This document shows, piece after piece, positions 18,296 through 25,768 of a stretch of DNA of 64,000 nt. Source of the stretch: Pseudomonadales bacterium (GTDB taxonomy: Bacteria > Pseudomonadota > Gammaproteobacteria > Pseudomonadales > UBA5862); the NCBI GenBank assembly GCA_024234215.1, contig JACKOQ010000002.1:1-64000 (forward strand). The letters run 5' to 3'. The position numbers and the translations under genes are program-made. The notes beneath the pieces are model-generated. The model had not been told where the DNA came from. It searched no databases and saw nothing but the letters and a program-made list of their open reading frames with translations. Each line of letters starts with the position of its first letter. Position 1 is the first letter of the stretch.

Positions 18296-18825
18296 GGGTA
18301 ACCCTCCAACAGTGCGGCCACCTGCCCGGGCGCGACCGGACCATGCAGGTCATCATCGATCATCAGCGTCGGCCCCTTGTCGCAGTTGCCCAGACAGCAG
18401 ATCGGCAGCAGGGTGAAGCGGTCGTCGGCCGTGGTCTGGCCGAAATCGATGCCCAGATGGGCGGTCAGCGCCGCCTTGAGCTCGTCATAGCCGGTCAGAA
18501 AACAGGCGATGCTGTCGCACAGCTTGATCACATGCCGCCCCACCGGCTGGCGGAAGATCAGATTGTAGAAGGTCGCGACCCCCTCGACATCGCTGGCCGG
18601 GATGCCGATCAGGTTACCGATGGCGGCAATGGCGCCATCGGGCACCCAGCCGCGCGCCTGCTGAACGATCTTGAGCGCACCGATCGATGCGGCGCGCGGA
18701 TCTTCATAGTGCGACATCTCATGCTCGATCGCTGCCCGCTCGGCTGCGCTGAGCTCGAAGCCTCCGGGATGGCGCTCGCTGGTCAGGCGCTGCGCCGAAG
18801 TTGAGTTGGGGTTATCGGTCGACAT
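18292..18825 (-). CDS. nuoE: NADH-quinone oxidoreductase subunit E
   Basis: A 177-residue thioredoxin-fold subunit of complex I holding the [2Fe-2S] cluster N1a. The four ligands are visible as Cys 103 and 108 (CDSIAC) and Cys 144 and 148 (CLGNC). Its start lies inside the end of nuoCD (14-bp overlap). The short Ser/Thr-rich N-terminus before residue 20 is variable in the family. Confidence 0.96.
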   Translation of the reverse strand: MSTDNPNSTSAQRLTSERHPGGFELSAAERAAIEHEMSHYEDPRAASIGALKIVQQARGWVPDGAIAAIGNLIGIPASDVEGVATFYNLIFRQPVGRHVIKLCDSIACFLTGYDELKAALTAHLGIDFGQTTADDRFTLLPICCLGNCDKGPTLMIDDDLHGPVAPGQVAALLEGYP

Positions 18826-20590
18826 CGGCCATCACGAAATCAATGCTTGCCAGGTAGGCGATCAGGTCGGGGATCATGCTGCCGCGGATCACCGACGGAA
18901 TTTGTTGCAGGTGCGGGAAACTGGGCGTGCGAATCCGCGTGCGGTAGCTCATGGTGCCCCCGTCACTGGTCAGGTAGTAGCTGTTGATGCCCTTGGTCGC
19001 CTCGATCAGCTGACTCGACTCGCCGGCAGGCATCACCGGCCCCCAGGAGACCGACAGAAAGTGGGTGATCAGCGTCTCGATGTCCTGGAGCGTGCGCTCC
19101 TTGGGCGGCGGACAGGTCAGCGGATGGTCGGCCTTGTAGGGGCCGGCCGGCATCTGCTCGAGACACTGCTTGATGATGCGCAGGCTCTGGCGCATCTCTT
19201 CGAGTCGCACCATCGCCCGGTCATAGGCATCGCCATTGGCCGCCACCGGCACCTCGAATTCGAAATTCTCATAGCCCGAATAGGGGCGAGCCTTGCGCAG
19301 GTCATAGCCAAGGCCGGTGGCACGCAGGCCAGCCCCGGTCACCCCCCAGGCCAGCGCCGCAGCGGTGTCATACTGCGCCACACCGATGGTGCGCGCACGC
19401 AGAATGCCGTTGCGCATCGCCGCCTTCTCATATTCGTCGAGCCGCTTCGGCAGCCAGTTGACGAATTCCCGCACCAAACGCTCCCAGCCGGTCGGCAGGT
19501 CATGGGCCACGCCACCGATGCGGTACCAGGCCGGATGCATGCGCCCGCCGGTGATCGCCTCGATGACGTCATAGGCCTTCATGCGGTCGGTGAACATAAA
19601 GAAGATCGGCGTCATGCCGCCGACATCCTGGATATAGGTGCCCAGGAACAGCAGATGGCTGGTGATGCGGAAGAACTCCGCCATCATCACCCGGATGGTC
19701 TTGACCCGATCCGGCACCTCGATGCCGGCCAGCTTCTCGACCGCCAGCACATAGGGCAGGTTGTTCATCACCCCGCCCAGATAGTCGATGCGGTCGGTGT
19801 AGGGAATGTAGCTGTGCCAGCTCTGCCGCTCGGCCATCTTCTCGGCGCCACGGTGGTGGTAGCCGATGTCCGGCACGCAGTCGAGGATCTCCTCGCCATC
19901 GAGCTGCAACACGATGCGGAAAGCACCATGGGCCGAGGGGTGGTTGGGGCCCAGGTTGAGGAACATGAAGTCGGCATCACTCGAATGGCGCTTCATCCCC
20001 CACTCTTCAGGGACGAAACGCAGCGACTCCTGCTCCAGATCCTGCTTGGCCGCATCGAGCATGAAGGGATCGAACTCGGTGGCGCGGGCCGGATAGTCCT
20101 TGCGCAGCGGATGGCCGCTCCAGGTCCGCGGCAGCATGATCCGCTCGAGATGGGGATGGCCATCGAACTCGATGCCGAACAGATCCCACACCTCACGCTC
20201 ATACCAGTTGGCATTGGGCCAGATCGACACGGTGCTCGGCAGACGCAGATCATCCTGCGACAGCGCCACCTTGATGCGCAGATCGCTGTTGCGCTCGATC
20301 GACAGCAGATGATAGAAAACCGAAAAATCGGCCTTCGGCAGCCCGGGCCGCTGCGTGCGCAGCCGCTCGTCGACCGCACTCAGGTCATACAGCATCACGT
20401 AGGGTTGTGGCAGCTGCCGCAAATGGCGCAACAGGTCGAGCAGCCGCTCGCGCGGCACCCACAGCGTGGGGAGTTCATCGAGGGTGGGCTGAAAAACCAG
20501 CTCGACATCGGCAAAGCGTGCGCGCAGCGCACGCACCACCTGATGCTGGTCCCCGGATGCCATCTGTGCGGCGAGCGCTGGGTCGCTCAT
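18812..20590 (-). CDS. nuoCD: NADH-quinone oxidoreductase fused subunit CD
   Basis: A 592-residue fusion: a NuoC-like 30-kDa domain (about residues 1-190, with ERIMLPRTWSGHPLRKDYP) and a NuoD-like 49-kDa domain (about 210-592, with LNLGPNHPSAHGAFR and IGYHHRGAEKM). The fused arrangement is the gammaproteobacterial type; most other bacteria encode C and D separately. The 49-kDa part lines the quinone site beside NuoB. A 45-bp gap separates it from nuoB. Confidence 0.97.
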   Translation of the reverse strand: MSDPALAAQMASGDQHQVVRALRARFADVELVFQPTLDELPTLWVPRERLLDLLRHLRQLPQPYVMLYDLSAVDERLRTQRPGLPKADFSVFYHLLSIERNSDLRIKVALSQDDLRLPSTVSIWPNANWYEREVWDLFGIEFDGHPHLERIMLPRTWSGHPLRKDYPARATEFDPFMLDAAKQDLEQESLRFVPEEWGMKRHSSDADFMFLNLGPNHPSAHGAFRIVLQLDGEEILDCVPDIGYHHRGAEKMAERQSWHSYIPYTDRIDYLGGVMNNLPYVLAVEKLAGIEVPDRVKTIRVMMAEFFRITSHLLFLGTYIQDVGGMTPIFFMFTDRMKAYDVIEAITGGRMHPAWYRIGGVAHDLPTGWERLVREFVNWLPKRLDEYEKAAMRNGILRARTIGVAQYDTAAALAWGVTGAGLRATGLGYDLRKARPYSGYENFEFEVPVAANGDAYDRAMVRLEEMRQSLRIIKQCLEQMPAGPYKADHPLTCPPPKERTLQDIETLITHFLSVSWGPVMPAGESSQLIEATKGINSYYLTSDGGTMSYRTRIRTPSFPHLQQIPSVIRGSMIPDLIAYLASIDFVMADVDR

Positions 20591-20635
20591 CGAGAGCTCA
20601 CTTGGTAGCTGTTCCTGAAGAAAACGTGCACCGGA

Positions 20636-21304
20636 CTACACCTGGTCTGGCGTGCGCAGCGTGGTCATGCTCATGCGCTCCTCACGGCGCAACTCGCGCT
20701 GCGAGGGCGCTTCTGCCCGATAGACGCCCTGCTCGCCCACCACCCAGGAGAGCGGCCGGCGCTCCCGGCCGATCGACTCCTGCAGCAGCATCAACCCCTG
20801 CAGAAAGGCCTCGGGACGCGGCGGACAACCCGGAATGTAGACATCGACCGGCAAAAATTTATCCACGCCCTGCACCACCGAGTAGATGTCGTACATGCCG
20901 CCCGAATTGGCACAGGAGCCCATCGAGATCACCCACTTCGGCTCCAGCATCTGCTCATAGAGCCGCTGCACCACTGGCGCCATCTTGATGAAGCAGGTGC
21001 CGGCAATCACCATGAAATCGGCCTGCCGTGGCGAGGCGCGAATCACCTCTGCGCCAAAACGGGCCACGTCATGCGGCGCCGTGAACGAGGTCGCCATCTC
21101 CACATAGCAGCAGGAGAGGCCGAAGTTGTAGGGCCACAGGGAGTGCTTGCGCCCCCAGTTGACGGCATTGTGCAGCACCTGCTCGAGCTTGCCCAGGTAG
21201 ATGCTTTTGTGCACATGCTGCTCGAGCGGGTCGGCCACCGGAATGCGCTGCTCCAGCGGATAGCGCTGCTGCTCTTCATCAACCCGCGTCAGCGTGTAGT
21301 CCAT
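20636..21304 (-). CDS. nuoB: NADH-quinone oxidoreductase subunit B
   Basis: A 222-residue subunit carrying the terminal [4Fe-4S] cluster N2 that reduces quinone. The ligands are the tandem Cys 65-66 (GLSCCYVEM), Cys 131 (SMGSCANSGG) and Cys 160 (YIPGCPPRPE), all present. It begins 2 bp after the nuoA stop. A C-terminal extension rich in Arg/Glu follows the core. Confidence 0.97.
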   Translation of the reverse strand: MDYTLTRVDEEQQRYPLEQRIPVADPLEQHVHKSIYLGKLEQVLHNAVNWGRKHSLWPYNFGLSCCYVEMATSFTAPHDVARFGAEVIRASPRQADFMVIAGTCFIKMAPVVQRLYEQMLEPKWVISMGSCANSGGMYDIYSVVQGVDKFLPVDVYIPGCPPRPEAFLQGLMLLQESIGRERRPLSWVVGEQGVYRAEAPSQRELRREERMSMTTLRTPDQV

Positions 21305-21306
21305 CG

Positions 21307-21723
21307 CTATTTCTCACCCCTGGGTTGCGCTCTTTGACCGCGCCCCTGCGGGGCCCAGTCCAGCGCGCCGATGCGCCACAGATAGACCAGACCCACCAGC
21401 AGCACGAAGATGAAGATGGTGGCCTCGACGAAGCCCGCCCAGCCGCTCTCGCGCAGCGAAATGGCCCAGGCATAGAGAAACAGCGCTTCGACATCGAAGA
21501 TGACGAAGAACATCGCCACCAGATAGAACTTGGCCGAGAAGCGCAAACGGGCGCCACCGACCGACACCACACCCGACTCGAAGGCCTCGCTCTTCGCTCG
21601 CCCCCAGGCGCGGCCGCCCAGCAGCCAGGAGAGCAGCAGCATCAGCGCACAGACCCCGGCGATCGCAAACAGATAGATGCCGAATGACCAGTTGTGCGCC
21701 AGCAGTTGGGTGGATGCGGACAT
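21307..21723 (-). CDS. nuoA: NADH-quinone oxidoreductase subunit A
   Basis: A 138-residue, three-helix membrane subunit and the first gene of the operon. The family segment KFYLVAMFFVIFDVEALFLY is intact. ATG 21723 was chosen because it has a Shine-Dalgarno-like AAGGA seven bases upstream and gives the usual short N-terminus; the frame stays open well upstream without another good start. Confidence 0.95.
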   Translation of the reverse strand: MSASTQLLAHNWSFGIYLFAIAGVCALMLLLSWLLGGRAWGRAKSEAFESGVVSVGGARLRFSAKFYLVAMFFVIFDVEALFLYAWAISLRESGWAGFVEATIFIFVLLVGLVYLWRIGALDWAPQGRGQRAQPRGEK

Positions 21724-21742
21724 GAGAATCCTTGTTGTGCGA

Positions 21743-21779
21743 CCGCCCTGACCACGCGACAGGGCGGGAGTTTTTCTTG
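21743..21779 (+). terminator. Terminator-like hairpin in the nuoA leader
   Basis: An 8-bp stem (21743-21750 with 21760-21767) is followed on the plus strand by a T-rich run (21769-21779), the form of an intrinsic terminator reading away from nuoA. On the minus strand it lies within the nuo leader, ending about 20 nt before the ATG. Confidence 0.5.
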
Positions 21780-21860
21780 TTCGTCGCGACCCGGAGGTCG
21801 GGAAGCCGCCGCGGCATCCATCTCGGCCGGGGCCAGCACGGCCCGCTCCATTGGCTGTAC

Positions 21861-21890
21861 ATTCTACCCAGTCGACACCCCCTTTTCCAA
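21861..21890 (-). promoter_or_regulatory. Candidate sigma-70 promoter of the nuo operon
   Basis: On the minus strand, TTGGAA (21890-21885) and TAGAAT (21866-21861) are 18 bp apart, predicting a leader of about 130 nt before nuoA. Assigned by eye. Confidence 0.5.
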
Positions 21891-21977
21891 GCCCTGCCCA
21901 ACCTTGGGGCATCCCATGCCGCGCATGGCCCAAGCGTCCGGGCCGGCAGCGCAGCCCGGCGATGGAGGCATCTTTGC

Positions 21978-21983
21978 TACAAT
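21978..21983 (+). promoter_or_regulatory. Extended -10 promoter abutting uvrD
   Basis: TACAAT preceded by TGC forms an extended -10 element that ends only 6 bp before the uvrD ATG at 21990. Transcription from it would begin at or next to the start codon, predicting a leaderless or nearly leaderless mRNA; no Shine-Dalgarno sequence is visible there. Confidence 0.5.
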
Positions 21984-21989
21984 CGCCCG

Positions 21990-24161
21990 ATGAACAGCTC
22001 CACGCCCATCGACCAGCTCAATCCCGCCCAGCGCGACGCAGTGCGGGCATCCGCCACCCACCAACTGATACTGGCCGGCGCCGGCAGCGGCAAGACCCAG
22101 GTGCTGGTGCACCGCATCGCCTGGCTGATCCAACGGCACCAGGTGCCCCCCCATGCAATCCTGGCGGTCACCTTCACCAACAAGGCGGCGCGGGAGATGC
22201 GCGAGCGGATCGAGTCACTGCTCGGCCACGACATCCGCCAGATGTGGGTCGGCACCTTCCATGGCCTGGCCCATCGGCTGCTGCGCCTGCACTGGCACGA
22301 TGCCGGCCTCGCCGAGGATTTCCAGATTCTCGACAGCGATGACCAGCAGCGGCTGATCAAACGCACGCTGCGCGAGTTGGGCCTGAACGAGGAGCAGTGG
22401 CCGGCCCGGCAGGCGCAGTGGTTCATCAATGCGCAGAAGGATGAGGGCATCCGACCAAACCGGATCGAGCCGCAGGGCGACCGGCAACTGGCCACGCTGG
22501 TCGAGATTTACCAGGCCTACGAAGCCGCCTGCCAGCGCGCCAACGTGATCGATTTCGCCGAGCTGCTGCTGCGCGCCCATGAGCTGTGGCTCAACCACCC
22601 CGAACTGCTGCACCACTACCAGAACCGCTTTCGCCATCTGCTGGTGGATGAGTTCCAGGACACCAACAGCATCCAGTATGCCTGGATCCGGCTGCTGGCC
22701 GGCGGTGGTGCCCGGGTCACCGCGGTGGGCGACGACGACCAGTCGATCTACGGTTGGCGTGGCGCCCGCATCGAGAACATCCACCGTTTCAGCCGCGACT
22801 TCGCCGATGTCCAGACCGTCCGCCTGGAGCAGAACTACCGCTCCACCGCCACCATTCTCGATGCCGCCAATGCGGTGATCGCCCGCAACCGCGAACGGCT
22901 GGGCAAGGCACTGTGGACCGACGGCAGCCCGGGCGAGCCGATCGCTCTCTACACCGCCTACAACGAAGAGGATGAGGCGCGCTTCGTCGTCGGCCAGATT
23001 CGCCAGCAGCTCGCCCAGGGGCTGGCCTGTCGCGAAATCGCCATTCTCTACCGCTCCAATGCCCAGTCACGGCTGCTCGAAGAGGCACTGCTGCGCGCCG
23101 GCATCGCCTACCGCATCCATGGCGGCCAGCGCTTCTACGAACGGCTCGAGATCAAGAATGCGCTGGCCTATCTGCGGCTGATGCTCAACCGCCACGACGA
23201 CACCTCGCTGGAGCGGGTGCTGACCGCGCCACCGCGCGGCATCGGCGGCAAGACCCTGGAGTTGCTGCGCAGCGAGGCCAGAGGGCAACAGTGGTCGCTG
23301 TGGCGCGCCATGCAGCAGATGGTCACCGCCCGCGCGCTGCCGGCCCGCGCCCTCACCGCGCTGGCCGCCTTCACTCAGAACATCGATGAACTCGACCGGG
23401 CGACCCGCGATCTGGCGCTGTCGCAACGGGTCGAGCAGGTGATCCAGCGCAGCGGACTGATCGAGTTTCATGCCAGCGAACGGGGTGAAAAGGGGCGCGG
23501 TCGGGTCGAGAACCTGCAGGAGCTGGTGAGCGCCAGCGGCCAGTTCAGCGAACTGCTGCGCAGTGAGGATGAGACCCTCCTCGCCACTGCCGCCCACGAC
23601 GAACTGGCGCTGCTGCTCGACAGCGTCGCGCTCGACGCCGGTGCGGAACAGGGCGGTGAAGTGCTCGACGCGGTGCAGTTGATGACGCTGCACTCGGCCA
23701 AGGGGCTGGAGTTTCCGGTGGTCTTCATCGTCGGCATCGAAGAGGGGCTGTTCCCGCACCAGATGTCGCTCGAAGAGCCCGGCCGGCTCGAAGAGGAGCG
23801 GCGCCTCTGCTACGTCGGTCTCACCCGCGCCATGCACAAGCTCTACTTGAGCCACACCGAGAGCCGCCGGCTGCATGGCACCCTCTGCCACAACCGCCTG
23901 TCGCGCTTCGTGCGCGAGATTCCGCCCCACCTGCTGCAACAGGCCAGCAGCGGCGGCAGCGTCGGCCACGGCCAGATCAGGACCGATGTCGGCGAAGAGC
24001 AGGGATTGCAACTCGGCGCGCGGGTGCACCACGGCCGGTTTGGCGATGGCACGGTGATCGACTGCGAGGGATCGGGCAACCAGACCCGGGTGCGGGTCAA
24101 CTTCGACCGCGAAGGAGAGAAGTGGCTGGTGCTGGCCTATGCGCGGCTGGAGCCGATCTGA
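21990..24161 (+). CDS. uvrD: DNA helicase II (UvrD/Rep family)
   Basis: A 723-residue superfamily 1 helicase that unwinds DNA 3'-5' in nucleotide excision and mismatch repair. Motifs in order: Walker A LAGAGSGKT (about residue 29), DEFQDTN, GDDDQSIYGWRGA, EQNYRST, TLHSAKGLEFPVVF and YVGLTRA, with a C-terminal tudor-like domain (GARVHHGRFGDGTV). The frame runs further upstream, but ATG 21990 (MNSSTPIDQLNPAQRDAV) matches the family N-terminus. UvrD is favoured over Rep because of the C-terminal domain and overall length. It diverges from nuoA. Confidence 0.95.
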   Translation: MNSSTPIDQLNPAQRDAVRASATHQLILAGAGSGKTQVLVHRIAWLIQRHQVPPHAILAVTFTNKAAREMRERIESLLGHDIRQMWVGTFHGLAHRLLRLHWHDAGLAEDFQILDSDDQQRLIKRTLRELGLNEEQWPARQAQWFINAQKDEGIRPNRIEPQGDRQLATLVEIYQAYEAACQRANVIDFAELLLRAHELWLNHPELLHHYQNRFRHLLVDEFQDTNSIQYAWIRLLAGGGARVTAVGDDDQSIYGWRGARIENIHRFSRDFADVQTVRLEQNYRSTATILDAANAVIARNRERLGKALWTDGSPGEPIALYTAYNEEDEARFVVGQIRQQLAQGLACREIAILYRSNAQSRLLEEALLRAGIAYRIHGGQRFYERLEIKNALAYLRLMLNRHDDTSLERVLTAPPRGIGGKTLELLRSEARGQQWSLWRAMQQMVTARALPARALTALAAFTQNIDELDRATRDLALSQRVEQVIQRSGLIEFHASERGEKGRGRVENLQELVSASGQFSELLRSEDETLLATAAHDELALLLDSVALDAGAEQGGEVLDAVQLMTLHSAKGLEFPVVFIVGIEEGLFPHQMSLEEPGRLEEERRLCYVGLTRAMHKLYLSHTESRRLHGTLCHNRLSRFVREIPPHLLQQASSGGSVGHGQIRTDVGEEQGLQLGARVHHGRFGDGTVIDCEGSGNQTRVRVNFDREGEKWLVLAYARLEPI

Positions 24162-24203
24162 CCGGCTTCGCCGCAAGAGTGACTCAGTCTAAATCCGCTG
24201 ACA

Positions 24204-24280
24204 TGGCGCGCCGGGAGGGATTCGAACCCCCGACCCTTTGGTTCGTAGCCAAATACTCTATCCAACTGAGCTACCGGCGC
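24204..24280 (-). tRNA. tRNA-Arg (anticodon ACG)
   Basis: A 77-nt cloverleaf on the minus strand: 7-bp acceptor stem (5' GCGCCGG), D-arm with AGCTCAGTTGGATAGAG, anticodon loop CTACGAA giving anticodon ACG (24244-24246, normally edited to ICG to read CGU/CGC/CGA), T-arm with GGTTCGAATCC, and an encoded 3' CCA (24204-24206). It closely resembles E. coli tRNA-Arg(ACG). Confidence 0.97.
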
Positions 24281-24300
24281 CGACATGACAGGGAGGGCGC

Positions 24301-24328
24301 ATTATAGAAGCGCCGCCCATCACGTCAA
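24301..24328 (-). promoter_or_regulatory. Strong sigma-70 promoter of tRNA-Arg
   Basis: On the minus strand, TTGACG (24328-24323), a 16-bp spacer and a perfect TATAAT (24306-24301) are followed by a G+C-rich discriminator (GCGCCCTCC). Such discriminators are typical of stable-RNA promoters under stringent (ppGpp/DksA) control. Confidence 0.85.
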
Positions 24329-24449
24329 GAGTCCGCACTGCTCCGGCAGTTGTGGTTCTCGGAGTGGTTTTTGCTGCGCCGGGGTGTCGAAGCGATCACG
24401 CCGAGGCCGTGTGCGTACGCCGTGAAACAGCCGCAGCCGAGTGATCGAA

Positions 24450-24479
24450 CAAAAAACAAAAGGCACCTCCCTGTGCCTT
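24450..24479 (-). terminator. Rho-independent terminator of third VPLPA-CTERM gene
   Basis: On the minus strand a 7-bp stem (24479-24473 with 24466-24460) with a 6-nt loop is followed by a T-rich tail (TTGTTTTTT type, 24459-24450). It lies 18 bp beyond the stop of the VPLPA-CTERM gene and upstream of the tRNA-Arg promoter. Confidence 0.8.
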
Positions 24480-24496
24480 CAGCAATGGCGAACGGC

Positions 24497-25558
24497 TCAG
24501 ACGCCCCTGGAGTGGCGGCGCGCCAGCGCGGTGAGTCCGAACAGTCCTGAACCCAGCAGCCAGACCGAGGCCGGCAGCGGCACCGGCGCCGGCGGCAGGG
24601 CGCCATCGAGGTTGAGCGCCACCATCTGCTGGCCGATCAGCGCGCCGACATAGTCCATATGCTCTCCTGCTTCCGCCAGATCTTCACAGTTGCCCACTTC
24701 GGTGCAGGTGGCCTCGTGGCTTGCATCATAGGTGCCGGCGAACTTGTAAAAGCGGTAGGTGCGCAGCACCTGCTCCATGCCATCGCCCACCTCCTGCTCG
24801 CCGCTGTCGAGCAGGTTGGCAGGGTCGTCTCCCGGCTTGCGCTGGAACAGCTTCCACTCGATTTCGACGCCATCGCCCTCATCGGCCACGACGCCGCCAT
24901 TGTCGGCCATCAGATCATCGAGTTCGACCTCGCCCTCTTGATCATTGTCGACCTCGCGCTTGAACACCTGCACCCAGATCGCGTCGGAACGGCCATTGGC
25001 CTTGATCACTTCCGGCGCCTCGACTTCGGCGCGAACGATGGCGGGCTGCGGCGGGTTGCCGTTCTGCGCCGGCACCGCAGGCTGCACCACCGTCATCACC
25101 GGTGCCAGCAGATTGACCTGGGTCGAACGGTTGCCATTCTCGTCGAGCCAGAAGTAGCGGGTGGCGGTGGGCGCGCCATTGAGCGACACACCGAAGTGTT
25201 CACAGCCAGCGATGGTGATGCAGGCATGGCCATTGGTGGCGACGACGTTGCCGCTGAACGGGGCGGTCTGCCCACCCGCCTTGCTGTAGCGGATGAGCAC
25301 ATTGGTGCCACTCTGGCTCACCTGACCGCTGCCATAGTGCCAGTTGGGGTAGGTGTAGTAGTTGCCGTTGTAGCCGGCAAGCTGCGACAGCGAGAAATCC
25401 TCGAGTTCGATCTCGAAGCCGTGGTAGGGTGTGGTCGAATCATTGTAGACATCGAAGTTGCTGAGCGTGCCATAGACGGCACTGGCTTGAGCAAGCTGCG
25501 GCAGGCCGATGCAGAGCAGGGCCGCCGCCGCGATGCGGGCGTGGGTCGGAAGTTTCAT
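24497..25558 (-). CDS. VPLPA-CTERM sorting-domain secreted protein (353 aa)
   Basis: ATG 25558 gives a signal peptide (IAAAALLCIGLPQLAQASA, cleavage likely after AQA or QASA) and the protein ends with VPLPASVWLLGSGLFGLTAL followed by ARRHSRGV, an exact VPLPA-type exosortase signal. The mature region has a Tyr-rich first part (YNGNYYTYPNWHYGSGQ), a central part rich in acidic residues (DNDQEGEVELDDL) and three or more cysteines (for example CITIAGC and CTEVGNC) that could form disulfides. It does not resemble the tandem pair at 5.2-6.8 kb except in the sorting signal. The frame is open upstream but that part is non-coding. No sigma-54 site was seen upstream. Function unknown; surface or matrix location is expected. 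Confidence 0.8.
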   Translation of the reverse strand: MKLPTHARIAAAALLCIGLPQLAQASAVYGTLSNFDVYNDSTTPYHGFEIELEDFSLSQLAGYNGNYYTYPNWHYGSGQVSQSGTNVLIRYSKAGGQTAPFSGNVVATNGHACITIAGCEHFGVSLNGAPTATRYFWLDENGNRSTQVNLLAPVMTVVQPAVPAQNGNPPQPAIVRAEVEAPEVIKANGRSDAIWVQVFKREVDNDQEGEVELDDLMADNGGVVADEGDGVEIEWKLFQRKPGDDPANLLDSGEQEVGDGMEQVLRTYRFYKFAGTYDASHEATCTEVGNCEDLAEAGEHMDYVGALIGQQMVALNLDGALPPAPVPLPASVWLLGSGLFGLTALARRHSRGV

Positions 25559-25768
25559 GGTTCGCCATCCTGTCGTTGCCGACAATGTTTGAGGGAGAGA
25601 CTCGGGTTGCAGAACCGTCGATTCTGTGGCGCCATAATACCAAAAAAAAAGTGGATTTTGACGCTTTATCATCCTTGCCTCCTGCCACCGCACCCTTTTC
25701 TTGATCGTGGTCAACCGCCACAATGCCGGGCGAACCAGCAGATTTTTCATCTCTTTCAGGTCACTCCA

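Noticed and set aside
18806..20608. 600-codon plus-strand frame opposite nuoCD
   Set aside because: Antisense shadow; no domain or ribosome site, and nuoCD is intact.
25559..25700. Sigma-54 promoter upstream of the third VPLPA-CTERM gene
   Set aside because: GG dinucleotides are present but none has GC 10 nt downstream.
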